Below the pieces are notes generated by a model. That model worked only from the letters and a program-made list of their open reading frames with translations, did no database searches and had not been told where the DNA came from. Below are positions 14,832-22,963 of a DNA stretch of 32,610 nt, piece by piece. The translations under genes and the position numbers were made by a program. Within the stretch, counting starts at the first letter, position 1, and each line of letters begins with the position of its first letter. This stretch comes from Anaerolineales bacterium (lineage in GTDB: Bacteria; Chloroflexota; Anaerolineae; Anaerolineales; UBA11858), in assembly GCA_016783125.1 (NCBI GenBank), contig JADHXE010000015.1, positions 1-32,610 of the forward strand, read 5' to 3'.

Positions 14832-15497
14832 ATGTACCTATCTCGACTAATCCTCAACCCCCGCTCGCGGCAAGTCCGCAGCGAACTGGCCCGCCCCTAC
14901 CAGATGCACAAGACCATCTTGCGGGCTTTCCCTGAAACCTTACCGACCGCTGAACGCGTCCTCTTCCGCCTGGAAGAAGACCCTCGCACCGGTATGTTGA
15001 TGCTCCTGGTGCAATCGCAGCACTCACCCGATTGGGGACACTTGCTCAATGGTAAGAATTACCTGCGGCTGGTTGAGTCGCTTCCTGCCCAAATTGCAGA
15101 AAACCCCAGCACCAAAGAGGTCAACCTGCAATTGAGCGCCGGGCAACCCCTATGCTTCCGCCTCTACGCCAACCCCACCAAAAAGATCAAAGTGGAAGGC
15201 AAGAAAAACGGCCAGCGCGTCGGCATCTTTAAAGAAGAAGACCAACACCAATGGTTAGCACGCAAACTAGAAGCCGCGGGCACCTCTCTCCTGAGGGCCA
15301 ACACATCCCAAAGCGGCAATATCTACGGCCAGCAAAACAAAGCTGGTCAGAAAAATAAACTCACGATGCTGGGCGTGCGCTTCGAAGGTGTATTGCAAGT
15401 CATCGATCCCCAGGCCCTGCTGCAAGCTGTGAACAACGGTATTGGCAGCGGCAAAGGGATGGGCTTTGGCCTGCTCTCTTTAGGGCCAGCCAGGTAG
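14832..15497 (+). CDS. casE: crRNA-processing endoribonuclease Cas6e
   Basis: A 221-residue Cas6e that cuts the pre-crRNA at the base of each repeat hairpin and stays on the 3' end. MYLSRLILNPRSRQVRSELA then RPYQMHKTILRAF gives the catalytic His26 with Tyr23 nearby, and the C-terminal glycine-rich loop GIGSGKGMGFGLLSL (about 203-217) is diagnostic. GGAGA lies 7 bases before the ATG at 14832. It is separated from cas5e by about 790 bases holding the reversed toxin-antitoxin pair, so its transcription may now depend on a different promoter. Confidence 0.93.
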   Translation: MYLSRLILNPRSRQVRSELARPYQMHKTILRAFPETLPTAERVLFRLEEDPRTGMLMLLVQSQHSPDWGHLLNGKNYLRLVESLPAQIAENPSTKEVNLQLSAGQPLCFRLYANPTKKIKVEGKKNGQRVGIFKEEDQHQWLARKLEAAGTSLLRANTSQSGNIYGQQNKAGQKNKLTMLGVRFEGVLQVIDPQALLQAVNNGIGSGKGMGFGLLSLGPAR

Positions 15498-15504
15498 ATA
15501 AGCA

Positions 15505-15537
15505 AGAAGTTCGACTTCTCCGAGAAGTCGAACTTCT
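15505..15537 (+). repeat. 16-bp perfect hairpin after cas6e
   Basis: AGAAGTTCGACTTCTC (15505-15520) pairs perfectly with GAGAAGTCGAACTTCT (15522-15537) around one base, starting 8 bases after the cas6e stop. No T run follows. A relative with the same AGAAG...CTTCT outline lies at 28921-28953. Confidence 0.7.
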
Positions 15538-15663
15538 CAGTATAAGCGGATAGCATTTTCCGCTGAGATGACACGGAAGGGTGTATCGCGCCGGAGACGC
15601 GCGAAAAACCCGGATGTGACACCTGTCTCCATCCGCACCTTAACAACTGAATAGTTTTAGATT

Positions 15664-15756
15664 CTGTCACTGCGAGGAGTGCCCTTCGCGACGAAGCAGT
15701 CTCCTATCTGTGAGGAGATTGCTTCGCTCACACAGAACGTTCACTCGCAATGACAG
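15664..15756. repeat. 93-bp nested palindromic repeat directly upstream of cas1e
   Basis: The ends CTGTCACTGCGAG (15664-15676) and CTCGCAATGACAG (15744-15756) are inverted repeats with one mismatch. Inside, GAAGCAGTCTCCT and AGGAGATTGCTTC form a second stem. The phrase TGTCATTGCGAG...GAAGCAATCTCC is, from memory, a widespread dispersed repeat in many bacterial genomes. It ends 9 bases before the first possible cas1e start codon. No clear target duplication was seen. Confidence 0.65.
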
Positions 15757-15765
15757 AGAATAAGG

Positions 15766-16695
15766 ATGCGAGAACCCATGCGAGATTTACACGAACTCCC
15801 CAAGTTGCGTGACAGCTTGAGCTATCTGTATGTTGAACATGCCACGCTCAACCAGAAAAATCAGGCAGTTGAATTTTGGCGAGAAGATGAAGGGAGGGTG
15901 ATGATTCCCGTTGCCAATCTGTCGGTATTGCTGCTTGGCCCTGGAACCAGTATCTCCCACGCGGCGATAAAAACCCTGGCTGATAATGGCTGTTCTGTCT
16001 TGTGGGTTGGAGAAAATGCCACCCGCTTCTATGCCGGTGGCACTGGTGAAACCCGCAAGGCTTACCATCTCCTGCGCCAGTCTGAACTTGCCAACGATCC
16101 CCAAACCCGTCTGGCTGTGATCCGGCGTATGTACCAATACCGCTTTGATGAGCCGCTTGACCTGGACTTAAGCTTGCAGCAAATCCGCGGCAAGGAGGGT
16201 GCCCGCGTTCGCTCCAGCTACTATCGTTTCAGCCAGGAGTTTGGCGTTAAATGGAATGGCCGTCGTTACGACCGTAATCAGTGGCGCAACTCCGATCCCA
16301 TCAATCGGGCGCTTTCTGCAGCCAACGCTCTGCTTAATGGCCTGTGCCATGCAGCTATCGTTTCTGGCGGCTACTCTGCGGCCATTGGCTTCATTCACAC
16401 CAGCAAGCAGCTTTCTTTCGTCTATGATATTGCTGACCTCTACAAGGCTGAGATCACCATCCCGCTAGCCTTTCAAATCGTGGCCGAATCGGAAGAGAAA
16501 GTCGAAGCTCGGGTGCGGGCTGCCTGCCGTGAAAAATTCAAAGAAGCCAGGCTGCTGCGGCGCGTATTGCCGGATATCGATGAGTTGTTGTCGATTGATG
16601 ATGATCCCGTTCCGGATTTCGGCGATGTGGATGCCGACCCCGCCCTGCCGACGCCCCTTTGGGAAGCCCCTGCTGAAGAAGAGGAGTCAAAATGA
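15766..16695 (+). CDS. cas1: CRISPR adaptation integrase Cas1 (type I-E)
   Basis: A 309-residue Cas1e that, with Cas2, integrates new spacers. LHELPKLRDSLSYLYVEHAT opens the protein. The metal ligands are visible as Glu144 in RGKEGARVRS, His211 in GFIHTSKQ and Asp221/Asp224 in VYDIADLYKAEI, matching the family's E-H-D-D set. The acidic tail after 275 (IDDDPVPDFGDVDADPALPT) is a lineage-specific extension. The start is uncertain: ATG 15766 touches AAGG, whereas ATG 15778 (MRDLHELPKL) leaves 12 bases. It overlaps cas2 by 4 bases (ATGA). Confidence 0.94.
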   Translation: MREPMRDLHELPKLRDSLSYLYVEHATLNQKNQAVEFWREDEGRVMIPVANLSVLLLGPGTSISHAAIKTLADNGCSVLWVGENATRFYAGGTGETRKAYHLLRQSELANDPQTRLAVIRRMYQYRFDEPLDLDLSLQQIRGKEGARVRSSYYRFSQEFGVKWNGRRYDRNQWRNSDPINRALSAANALLNGLCHAAIVSGGYSAAIGFIHTSKQLSFVYDIADLYKAEITIPLAFQIVAESEEKVEARVRAACREKFKEARLLRRVLPDIDELLSIDDDPVPDFGDVDADPALPTPLWEAPAEEEESK

Positions 16696-17000
16696 TAGTA
16701 ATGATCCTCGAAAAAGTGCCCCTCCGTTTACGCGGTGAATTGACCCGCTGGCTGCTGGAACCGCATACTGGCGTATTTGTCGGACACGTCAATGCCATGG
16801 TGCGCGACCGTCTCTGGGAGAAATGCTGCAAGGCGCGCGGGGGCGCTGGCGGTGTGCTGCAAATCTGGTCGACCAATACGGAACAGCGTTTCAAAATGAG
16901 GCTGCATGGACGAACCAGGCGAAGGATTGTAGAGCTGGAAGGGTTGCAACTGATCTGCATCCCAGATGCGACAGATGGCGAGGAAGCTGAGGAAAAATAG
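16692..17000 (+). CDS. cas2: CRISPR adaptation protein Cas2 (type I-E)
   Basis: A 102-residue Cas2e, the dimeric scaffold of the Cas1-Cas2 integrase. MIVMILEKVPLRLRGELTRW, then LLEPHTGVFVG and VRDRLWEK, is the I-E-type Cas2 signature, and GGVLQIWSTNTEQRF the following strand. It starts in the ATGA overlap with cas1, so the two are co-translated. The stop lies 72 bases before the first CRISPR repeat. Confidence 0.93.
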   Translation: MIVMILEKVPLRLRGELTRWLLEPHTGVFVGHVNAMVRDRLWEKCCKARGGAGGVLQIWSTNTEQRFKMRLHGRTRRRIVELEGLQLICIPDATDGEEAEEK

Positions 17001-17072
17001 CCTGAGTTGAAAGTATCCGTCCCCATATATGGGAAAACATCCTATGATACCCAGGGTTGACCCAGATATAGT
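17001..17072 (+). promoter_or_regulatory. CRISPR leader
   Basis: The 72 bases between the cas2 stop and the first repeat. They hold a 12-bp perfect palindrome CCCATATATGGG (17022-17033) inside GTCCCCATATATGGG, which echoes the GTCCCC...GGGG outline of the repeat, and a TATGAT (17043-17048) that could be a -10 box. Leader polarity is supported by the degenerate repeat being at the other end. No clear IHF site is seen. Confidence 0.6.
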
Positions 17073-19305
17073 GATGTCCCCACACACGTGGGGGTGAACC
17101 GATTACTTATTTGAAACCGAAGATAGGCCAAAACGATGTCCCCACACACGTGGGGGTGAACCGATGATTGGCTCATTTGGGAGTGCGCTACTGGCGATGT
17201 CCCCACACACGTGGGGGTGAACCGCTGGCGGGGTTGGTCACACGCTGACGGCAGCAGATGTCCCCACACACGTGGGGGTGAACCGTTGTAGCCCCGCATT
17301 ACTGCAAGAGCATCTTCGATGTCCCCACACACGTGGGGGTGAACCGCTTGCTAGATTACGCTTTGAAATGGAAAATGGGGATGTCCCCACACACGTGGGG
17401 GTGAACCGTTTACGCCACTCCCGATCTGTCAACTCGCCCCGATGTCCCCACACACGTGGGGGTGAACCGCCTGTGCATGCGTGCATTAGACCGACTTTAC
17501 ACGATGTCCCCACACACGTGGGGGTGAACCGTTTTTTACAATAGTGATAACTTCATCTCCATGCGATGTCCCCACACACGTGGGGGTGAACCGCTCGTGC
17601 TGCTGCTCGGAAGGGTCGCCTGAGCAGATGTCCCCACACACGTGGGGGTGAACCGTACGATATTCTCCGCAAGATCGGCAGCTTTGTGATGTCCCCACAC
17701 ACGTGGGGGTGAACCGTATTGATGGCGCAGCCTGAAACGTGGCATCAATGATGTCCCCACACACGTGGGGGTGAACCGAATTGATTGAATATGGTCACTG
17801 GTCAGATGAACGATGTCCCCACACACGTGGGGGTGAACCGGCTGGAAGCAGAGTTGAGTGGCGGCGGAACATGATGTCCCCACACACGTGGGGGTGAACC
17901 GTCATGCCGTGTTGGTTCTGGTTTCCCCTCTGGCGATGTCCCCACACACGTGGGGGTGAACCGAAACATTCCCCTGATCCTACCTTTGTGGGATAGATGT
18001 CCCCACACACGTGGGGGTGAACCGAGGCATGGAGACTATTCGCAGCCGAAACCATGCGATGTCCCCACACACGTGGGGGTGAACCGTCTTATACTTCACG
18101 CGGCACCTCGACAAAGGGAGATGTCCCCACACACGTGGGGGTGAACCGGTCATGGGATGGCTATCGACAAGACAAGGTTGGGATGTCCCCACACACGTGG
18201 GGGTGAACCGAGTGGGCTGAGAGGCGGGCGCACGGCTGGTTTACGATGTCCCCACACACGTGGGGGTGAACCGCCAGAGGACGACCCCTGCCACGCCGAT
18301 ACCGGGATGTCCCCACACACGTGGGGGTGAACCGAGAGCCGCCCCACAAGCGCAGCATCGGAATTGGATGTCCCCACACACGTGGGGGTGAACCGCGACA
18401 CGACGGCAAATAGCACGGCGAACCATAGATGTCCCCACACACGTGGGGGTGAACCGTAGACCACTTTCATTGCGCCCGATCTACCATAGATGTCCCCACA
18501 CACGTGGGGGTGAACCGTACTATCAACCTTTGGTTGTACCGATGTCGGCGATGTCCCCACACACGTGGGGGTGAACCGTCATCTTAGAAGTTGATGAGGC
18601 CGACCTTCAAGATGTCCCCACACACGTGGGGGTGAACCGTAATACCATGCCAAAAACGCGGGTGGGTCACGGATGTCCCCACACACGTGGGGGTGAACCG
18701 GACATCAAAGAAAGAATGGCTGCAACTATTCGCGATGTCCCCACACACGTGGGGGTGAACCGTCAAAGACAGTCCACCGCCGACGAGAGAGGAGAGATGT
18801 CCCCACACACGTGGGGGTGAACCGTGACATCGGGATATTATACAAAAAATGGCAAAAGATGTCCCCACACACGTGGGGGTGAACCGCTGGGACAGCCTTT
18901 ATTCTTCGGAAATTTGAACGATGTCCCCACACACGTGGGGGTGAACCGAATCCCACCTGAAATAGTATCTCCAACAACAAAGATGTCCCCACACACGTGG
19001 GGGTGAACCGTCATGAAGGCCATACCCAAAGCGGCTGAAATCAGATGTCCCCACACACGTGGGGGTGAACCGCGGCAGTAGATGCAGCATGAACCGGCGA
19101 TGTCGATGTCCCCACACACGTGGGGGTGAACCGATAACTACAACAAAGTGTCCGTTAAAGGTCATGATGTCCCCACACACGTGGGGGTGAACCGGAGCAA
19201 AAAATGACCACGAAAAACGTCCAATCGATGTCCCCACACACGTGGGGGTGAACCGACAAACAGGCCAAACAGCACCAACTGAGAAATCGATGTCCCCACA
19301 CACGC
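17073..19305 (+). CRISPR. Type I-E CRISPR array: 36 intact 29-nt repeats plus one degenerate terminal repeat
   Basis: The repeat runs GATGTCCCCACACACGTG then GGGGTGAACCG. It has a CCCCAC/GTGGGG stem and an 8-base end, GTGAACCG, that would be the crRNA 5' handle. Repeats begin at 17073, 17135, 17196, 17257, 17318, 17380 and so on to 19227, every 61 or 62 bases (one 63). Spacers are 32 or 33 bases with one of 34, and no two look alike. All 36 intact repeats appear identical. The 37th, from 19289, keeps only its first 16 bases before a mobile insertion at 19306; its degenerate remainder is about 19472-19483. The orientation matches the E. coli-type repeat, read away from cas2. I recognise no spacer target. 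Confidence 0.98.
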
Positions 19306-19461
19306 CAGGGCTGTTCAGTTCTACCTGTTCAAATCGATTCTGGCTCGCGAAACCGACCTTCGACGGTTGAAAATCCAATCCACGAAGGTGGATTTTGCAG
19401 GCCAGAATCGAATTTATTCGACTGGATAAGTAGAACTGAACAGCCCTGCTGAACAGCCCTG
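19306..19461. mobile_element. 156-bp MITE-like element inserted in the terminal CRISPR repeat
   Basis: CAGGGCTGTTCAGTTCTAC (19306-19324) is matched by a perfect 19-bp inverted copy at 19430-19448, and the last 13 bases of that end are repeated again at 19449-19461. The 10-base sequence CCACACACGC occurs on both sides (19296-19305 and 19462-19471), a target duplication derived from the repeat. Inner palindromes (GATTCTGGC/GCCAGAATC; AATCCAC/GTGGATT) nest inside. No protein is encoded. Terminal CAGGG and 8-10-bp duplications recall the ISAs1 family, but that link is from memory. Confidence 0.8.
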
Positions 19462-19570
19462 CCACACACGCAGGGCGTGGATTAAAATCTCGATGGAAAA
19501 CCAAAATGGGGAACTTGGATTAATAAGTGCTGTTTGAAGCGGATTATGTGATAGAGTGGATCCGAGGTGA

Positions 19571-20263
19571 TTATAAACCTTCTAATAAATCCGGCAACTG
19601 CCCCAGGTGTTCGAGCTGGTCGTACTCGACTGCTTCCGTTTCCGCTTCAGTGACCTGCTCGTGGAACCAGGTTTGCTCGTGGGGGATATAAACTGCGCTT
19701 CCTCCAATCCTTATCACCGGTAGAATATCAGACTTGAGCGAGTTGCCTACCATGAGAAAATTTTCGGGGGTGATCCCATTTCTTTTCAACACTTTGCGGT
19801 AGGCAGCTTCAGTTTTGTAGCTGACGATCTCGACCGCAGTGAAATAACCCGCTAAACCGGAGCGCTCGATTTTCCGCTCTTGCTCGTAGGTTTCCCCCTT
19901 GGTGATCAGAATCAGTTCATAACTTGCGGAAAGTTTTGCTAACGTATCCTCAGCATAGGGGTTGGTCTCGAATTCTGTGTTCAGCATTTGCCTGATTAGC
20001 TCAACCAGTTTGAGCAGCTTGGCGCTATCGATGGGCCGACCTGACAGCCGGGCCACAGTTTCGATCAGGGAGAGGGCATAGCTTTTGATGCCATATCCAT
20101 AGAGGGGGATATTGCTGACTTCGGCCTGGTCAAGCTGGTCGAATAACTGGTCAGAGACGATGCCATCGCCAAGGATTTGGATGATCTTCGGCTTTACTTG
20201 ATGATAGAGAATTTCATAATCCCACAGGGTGTCGTCTGCGTCGAAGCCGATGACTTTGATCAT
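19571..20263 (-). CDS. HAD-superfamily hydrolase (phosphatase-like)
   Basis: A 230-residue haloacid-dehalogenase-fold enzyme. MIKVIGFDADDTLWDYE has the nucleophile Asp8 and acid Asp10 (motif I, DxDxT), ILITKG is motif II, VSYKTEAAYRK supplies the motif III Lys, and MVGNSLKSDI is motif IV. The cap lies between about residues 18 and 95 as in phosphoglycolate-phosphatase-like proteins. Phosphatase activity is likely; the substrate is unknown. The ATG at 20263 is preferred because GGAG lies about 9 bases upstream. The longer frame to 20326 would run into the palindrome at 20279. Confidence 0.85.
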   Translation of the reverse strand: MIKVIGFDADDTLWDYEILYHQVKPKIIQILGDGIVSDQLFDQLDQAEVSNIPLYGYGIKSYALSLIETVARLSGRPIDSAKLLKLVELIRQMLNTEFETNPYAEDTLAKLSASYELILITKGETYEQERKIERSGLAGYFTAVEIVSYKTEAAYRKVLKRNGITPENFLMVGNSLKSDILPVIRIGGSAVYIPHEQTWFHEQVTEAETEAVEYDQLEHLGQLPDLLEGL

Positions 20264-20278
20264 GTAATATGCTCCAAT

Positions 20279-20340
20279 AGACTTCCGAAGTTTTTGCTCC
20301 TTCGCTTTACTCGGAGTGCTCCGCAAAACTTCGGAAGTCT
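20279..20340. repeat. REP-like inverted pair (AGACTTCCGAAGT) downstream of the RAYT gene
   Basis: AGACTTCCGAAGTTTT near 20279 is inverted at AAAACTTCGGAAGTCT (20325-20340), enclosing another stem (CTCC...GGAG). The unit lies between the RAYT stop (20344) and the start of the HAD gene. The same AGACTTCSGAAGTCT palindrome recurs at 20709, 20727, 20974, 21051, 23821 and 23905. Confidence 0.75.
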
Positions 20341-20343
20341 GCG

Positions 20344-20973
20344 TTAATCGAATAGTAAGCCAGCAATCATATCTTGATCTTTCGATGTGTAGGATTCTAC
20401 AAACTCCCGATATGCCTGGCGCGATGAAAATAGTGACAATATGATTTCAGGTTTTGGCAATGTCCCTTCTCGGATTCCTATGTATTCGCGATAGCTGGAA
20501 AACTCCCAATCTTCGGGGCGCTTTACTAAATTTGCGGGCACAGGGTTGATATGAATGTAGCGCGATAAATGGATGAGATAACGATCTGTCCCAACGTGTT
20601 TGGCTTGGAAAGCGCCTTGAAACAAGGATCCAACGCGATCATATCTGTTGTTCATTGCCTTGGTGTAGGAGATGGAGAACAATTTCATCGCCTTAGACAC
20701 TTTTTTGGAGACTTCCGAAGTCTCCAAGACTTCGGAAGTCTCGGTGTCACTTACTTGCATGAGTAGATGATAATGATTTGGCATCAGGCAATAGGCTACG
20801 ATCTCTACGGTGGGAATTACGAATTTGCGTAACCGTCCCAGAAAGAATAGATAGTTCTCCCGCTCATAAAAAATTTCCGCGCGGTTATTGCTGCGATTGT
20901 AGAGATGATAATATTCGTTTACGCAAAATGGCACATCGCGTCTTGGAATGATTTCCTCCAACACTAACTTCAA
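20344..20973 (-). CDS. REP-associated tyrosine transposase (RAYT, Y1/HUH family)
   Basis: A protein of up to 209 residues. YYHLYNRSNNRAEIF (21-35) and AYCLMPNHYHLLMQ (60-73, HUH motif His67/His69) are the IS200-like Y1 transposase hallmarks; SISYTKAMNNRYDRVGSLFQ (100-119) contains the probable catalytic Tyr103. RAYTs bind and cut short palindromic REP sequences as single strands. Two copies of the local palindrome lie inside the gene (20709-20741), adding TSEVLETSEV at 79-88. The start is unclear: TTG at 20973 is the outermost start. GGAGG (20955-20959) is instead placed 5 bases before an ATT codon (20949), giving a protein that begins IPRRDVPF. Relatives often begin MPRRD, so ATT may be a rare start or a mutated ATG. 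Confidence 0.85.
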   Translation of the reverse strand: MKLVLEEIIPRRDVPFCVNEYYHLYNRSNNRAEIFYERENYLFFLGRLRKFVIPTVEIVAYCLMPNHYHLLMQVSDTETSEVLETSEVSKKVSKAMKLFSISYTKAMNNRYDRVGSLFQGAFQAKHVGTDRYLIHLSRYIHINPVPANLVKRPEDWEFSSYREYIGIREGTLPKPEIILSLFSSRQAYREFVESYTSKDQDMIAGLLFD

Positions 20974-21063
20974 ACTTCGGAAGTCTGATCAACATCCCCA
21001 ATAACAAGAATCTTTGCTGTTCACGAAGACTTTGCGCAGAATCAATTTGGAGACTTCCGAAGT
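20974..21063. repeat. REP-like inverted pair upstream of the RAYT gene
   Basis: ACTTCGGAAGTCT (20974-20986) and AGACTTCCGAAGT (21051-21063) form an inverted pair around 64 bases. With the pair at 20279-20340 they bracket the RAYT gene symmetrically. The ABC ATPase gene ends just outside, at 21069. Confidence 0.7.
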
Positions 21064-21068
21064 TTTTC

Positions 21069-22061
21069 TCAGATCCTTTCCAACAACCTCTCCTCATATA
21101 TCCGCCTGATCGTCTCCTCGATCTCTGGTTCGCGCACTTCCAGGTCGCGGATGCGGTATTGGGCGGAGATGCCCCCGATCAGTTCCGAAGCGGTGATCGT
21201 GTCTCGTGAAAAGTGATACGTGACGCGTGATCCATCTTGATGGGTTAATTCGGCGCTTGCGATTTGTGGGTTTGCATATTCTTCAGCGAACTCGACCACC
21301 AGTTCGCGCTTGCCGCTGAAGCGATCTTTCAGGGCGGATAAATTCCCATCGTAGAGCAGCTTACCATGATCGATGATCATCACCCGCTGACAGAGTTTTC
21401 CGACATCGGAAAGGTCGTGGGTGGTCAGGATGACTGTGGTGCCGCGCTGGCGGTTGACCTTTTGGATGAAGCCCCGGATGCGTTCCTTGGCGACCACGTC
21501 CAGGCCGATGGTGGGTTCGTCTAAGAAGAGCAGGTCGGGGTCGTGGAGCAGAGCGGCGCATAGGTCAGCGCGCATACGTTGGCCCAGGGAGATGGCGCGC
21601 ACCGGGGTGTTCAGGAAGGGGTCTAGCTCAAGGGTTTCGCGGAACTCTTTGAGATTAGCCTCGAACCGCCCAGGGGGGATTTTGTAGATGTGCTGCAGCA
21701 GACTCAAAGATTCGATCACTGGCAAATCCCACCAAAGGGTAGTACGCTGCCCAAACACGGCACCCACGCGCGCAACATAGTTCTGACGCTCCTTCCAGGG
21801 GACCAGGCCATTCACCGAGAGTTCGCCACTCGTTGGGACCAGCAATCCAGTCAACATTTTGATCGTCGTCGATTTGCCTGCGCCGTTGGGGCCGATATAT
21901 CCAACCAGCTCGCCCGGCTGGATCTCGAAGCTGATCTCATCCACGGCGCGCACGGTGGTGTGCTGGCGCGAGAAAAGATTGCGCACTGCGCCCATGGTGC
22001 CGCGATTGTGTTTGGATACCTTGAAGTGTTTAGAAAGTTCTCGCACGCTGATGATGGCCAT
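21069..22061 (-). CDS. ABC-2 exporter ATP-binding protein
   Basis: A 330-residue ABC ATPase: Walker A GPNGAGKST (57-65), signature SLGQR (158-162, in place of LSGGQ), Walker B LLFLDEPT (177-184) and switch His215 in TTHD. QRTTLWWDLP (105-114) after the Q-loop and the C-terminal extension of about 90 residues are typical of ATPases serving DUF990/PF06182-type ABC-2 permeases. It is the third gene of a minus-strand operon with the two permeases at 22065 and 22964; its ATG is 3 bases past the neighbouring stop. The exported substrate (drug, lipid or polymer) cannot be told. Confidence 0.92.
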   Translation of the reverse strand: MAIISVRELSKHFKVSKHNRGTMGAVRNLFSRQHTTVRAVDEISFEIQPGELVGYIGPNGAGKSTTIKMLTGLLVPTSGELSVNGLVPWKERQNYVARVGAVFGQRTTLWWDLPVIESLSLLQHIYKIPPGRFEANLKEFRETLELDPFLNTPVRAISLGQRMRADLCAALLHDPDLLFLDEPTIGLDVVAKERIRGFIQKVNRQRGTTVILTTHDLSDVGKLCQRVMIIDHGKLLYDGNLSALKDRFSGKRELVVEFAEEYANPQIASAELTHQDGSRVTYHFSRDTITASELIGGISAQYRIRDLEVREPEIEETIRRIYEERLLERI

Positions 22062-22064
22062 TTT

Positions 22065-22865
22065 TTAAGTTCCCGTGGATTGATAGTGCCGGATGCCGAA
22101 ACGCCAGAAAGCCAGGGCCAGGGTTAACATCCAGAGGCCTGCCACCGGGGCCAGGAAGGGGGCTATGGCGGGCATGTCGAAGGGGTCGGGCAGATCGAGG
22201 ATGTAGAGCGCCGGATAGTAGTTGAGAAAGATGGCGGGAATGATGAAGGTAAAAAAGTAGCGCAGGAAATTTGGGAAGATGTGCATGGGGTGGGAGATCA
22301 TATAACTGCCGCCGTAAGTGAAGATGTTGACCACTTCGATGGACTCGACCGTCCAAAAGGTGATCGTGGCCCCGATGATGAACAACCCCCCAAAGAAGGC
22401 CACCTGACTGACGACTACGAGGCTGGTCAGCAGGATTTTGAGCGGAGTCCAGTCGACGGGGTTCATATTGAGCGCGGCGATGAAGATGCCAATGCCGACA
22501 ACGATTTTGCCTATTCTGCGCAAAGTAAACTCGGAGCCAATCACTTGCAGGGTAATATTTAGTGGGCGCAGCAAGAGTTGGTCGAAGAAACCACGACGAA
22601 CTTGCAGGCCAAAGAAACTGGGATCAAAGCCGCTGAAGAACATATCCATGATGCCGAAGGAAAGTTCCGCCAGCCCGAAGAGAAAGGCAACTTGACCGAG
22701 GCTCCAGCCTTTGAGGGTCTCGAAACGGGCGAAGACCAGCGCCAGCGAGGCGTATTCCAACAAGGTGATCAGTGCAGTTCCGGCTAACTCCATGAAGAAG
22801 GAGAAGCGGTACTGCATCTGCCCCCGGATTTGCACGCCGATCAGGCGGCGGTAAATTTCCAACAT
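22065..22865 (-). CDS. ABC-2 type permease (PF06182-like), subunit 1
   Basis: A 266-residue membrane protein with about six hydrophobic segments. It begins with a short amphipathic stretch (MLEIYRRLIGVQIRGQMQYR), then helices around 22-50, 55-75, 118-135, 145-175, 205-230 and 235-255. The FFDQLLLRPLNI motif (93-104) is the conserved cytoplasmic loop of the ABC-2 DUF990 family. It pairs with the permease at 22964-23755 and the ATPase at 21069-22061 as a heterodimeric exporter. Confidence 0.88.
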   Translation of the reverse strand: MLEIYRRLIGVQIRGQMQYRFSFFMELAGTALITLLEYASLALVFARFETLKGWSLGQVAFLFGLAELSFGIMDMFFSGFDPSFFGLQVRRGFFDQLLLRPLNITLQVIGSEFTLRRIGKIVVGIGIFIAALNMNPVDWTPLKILLTSLVVVSQVAFFGGLFIIGATITFWTVESIEVVNIFTYGGSYMISHPMHIFPNFLRYFFTFIIPAIFLNYYPALYILDLPDPFDMPAIAPFLAPVAGLWMLTLALAFWRFGIRHYQSTGT

Positions 22866-22881
22866 AATTCTTAAAATTATT

Positions 22882-22955
22882 ACCGCAGAGACGCAGAGTA
22901 CGCTGAGAAAAAATAAAAAAGTGAATGCTCTCTGCGCTCTCAGCGTCTCCGCGGT
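22882..22955. repeat. Inverted repeat between the two permease genes
   Basis: ACCGCAGAGACGC (22882-22894) is mirrored, with one mismatch, by GCGTCTCCGCGGT (22943-22955), with further pairing (CGCTGAGA / TCTCAGCG) inside. The phrase CGCAGAGACGCAGAG resembles dispersed intergenic repeats. It would form a hairpin in the exporter mRNA and might lower expression of the downstream genes. Confidence 0.6.
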
Positions 22956-22963
22956 GATGAATT

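Noticed and set aside
17073-19304. Many overlapping reading frames on both strands encoding repeated HPHVCGDI, SPPRVWGH or CPHTRGGEP peptides
   Set aside because: They are translations of the CRISPR repeats and spacers, with a period of 61-62 bases and no ribosome sites; not genes.
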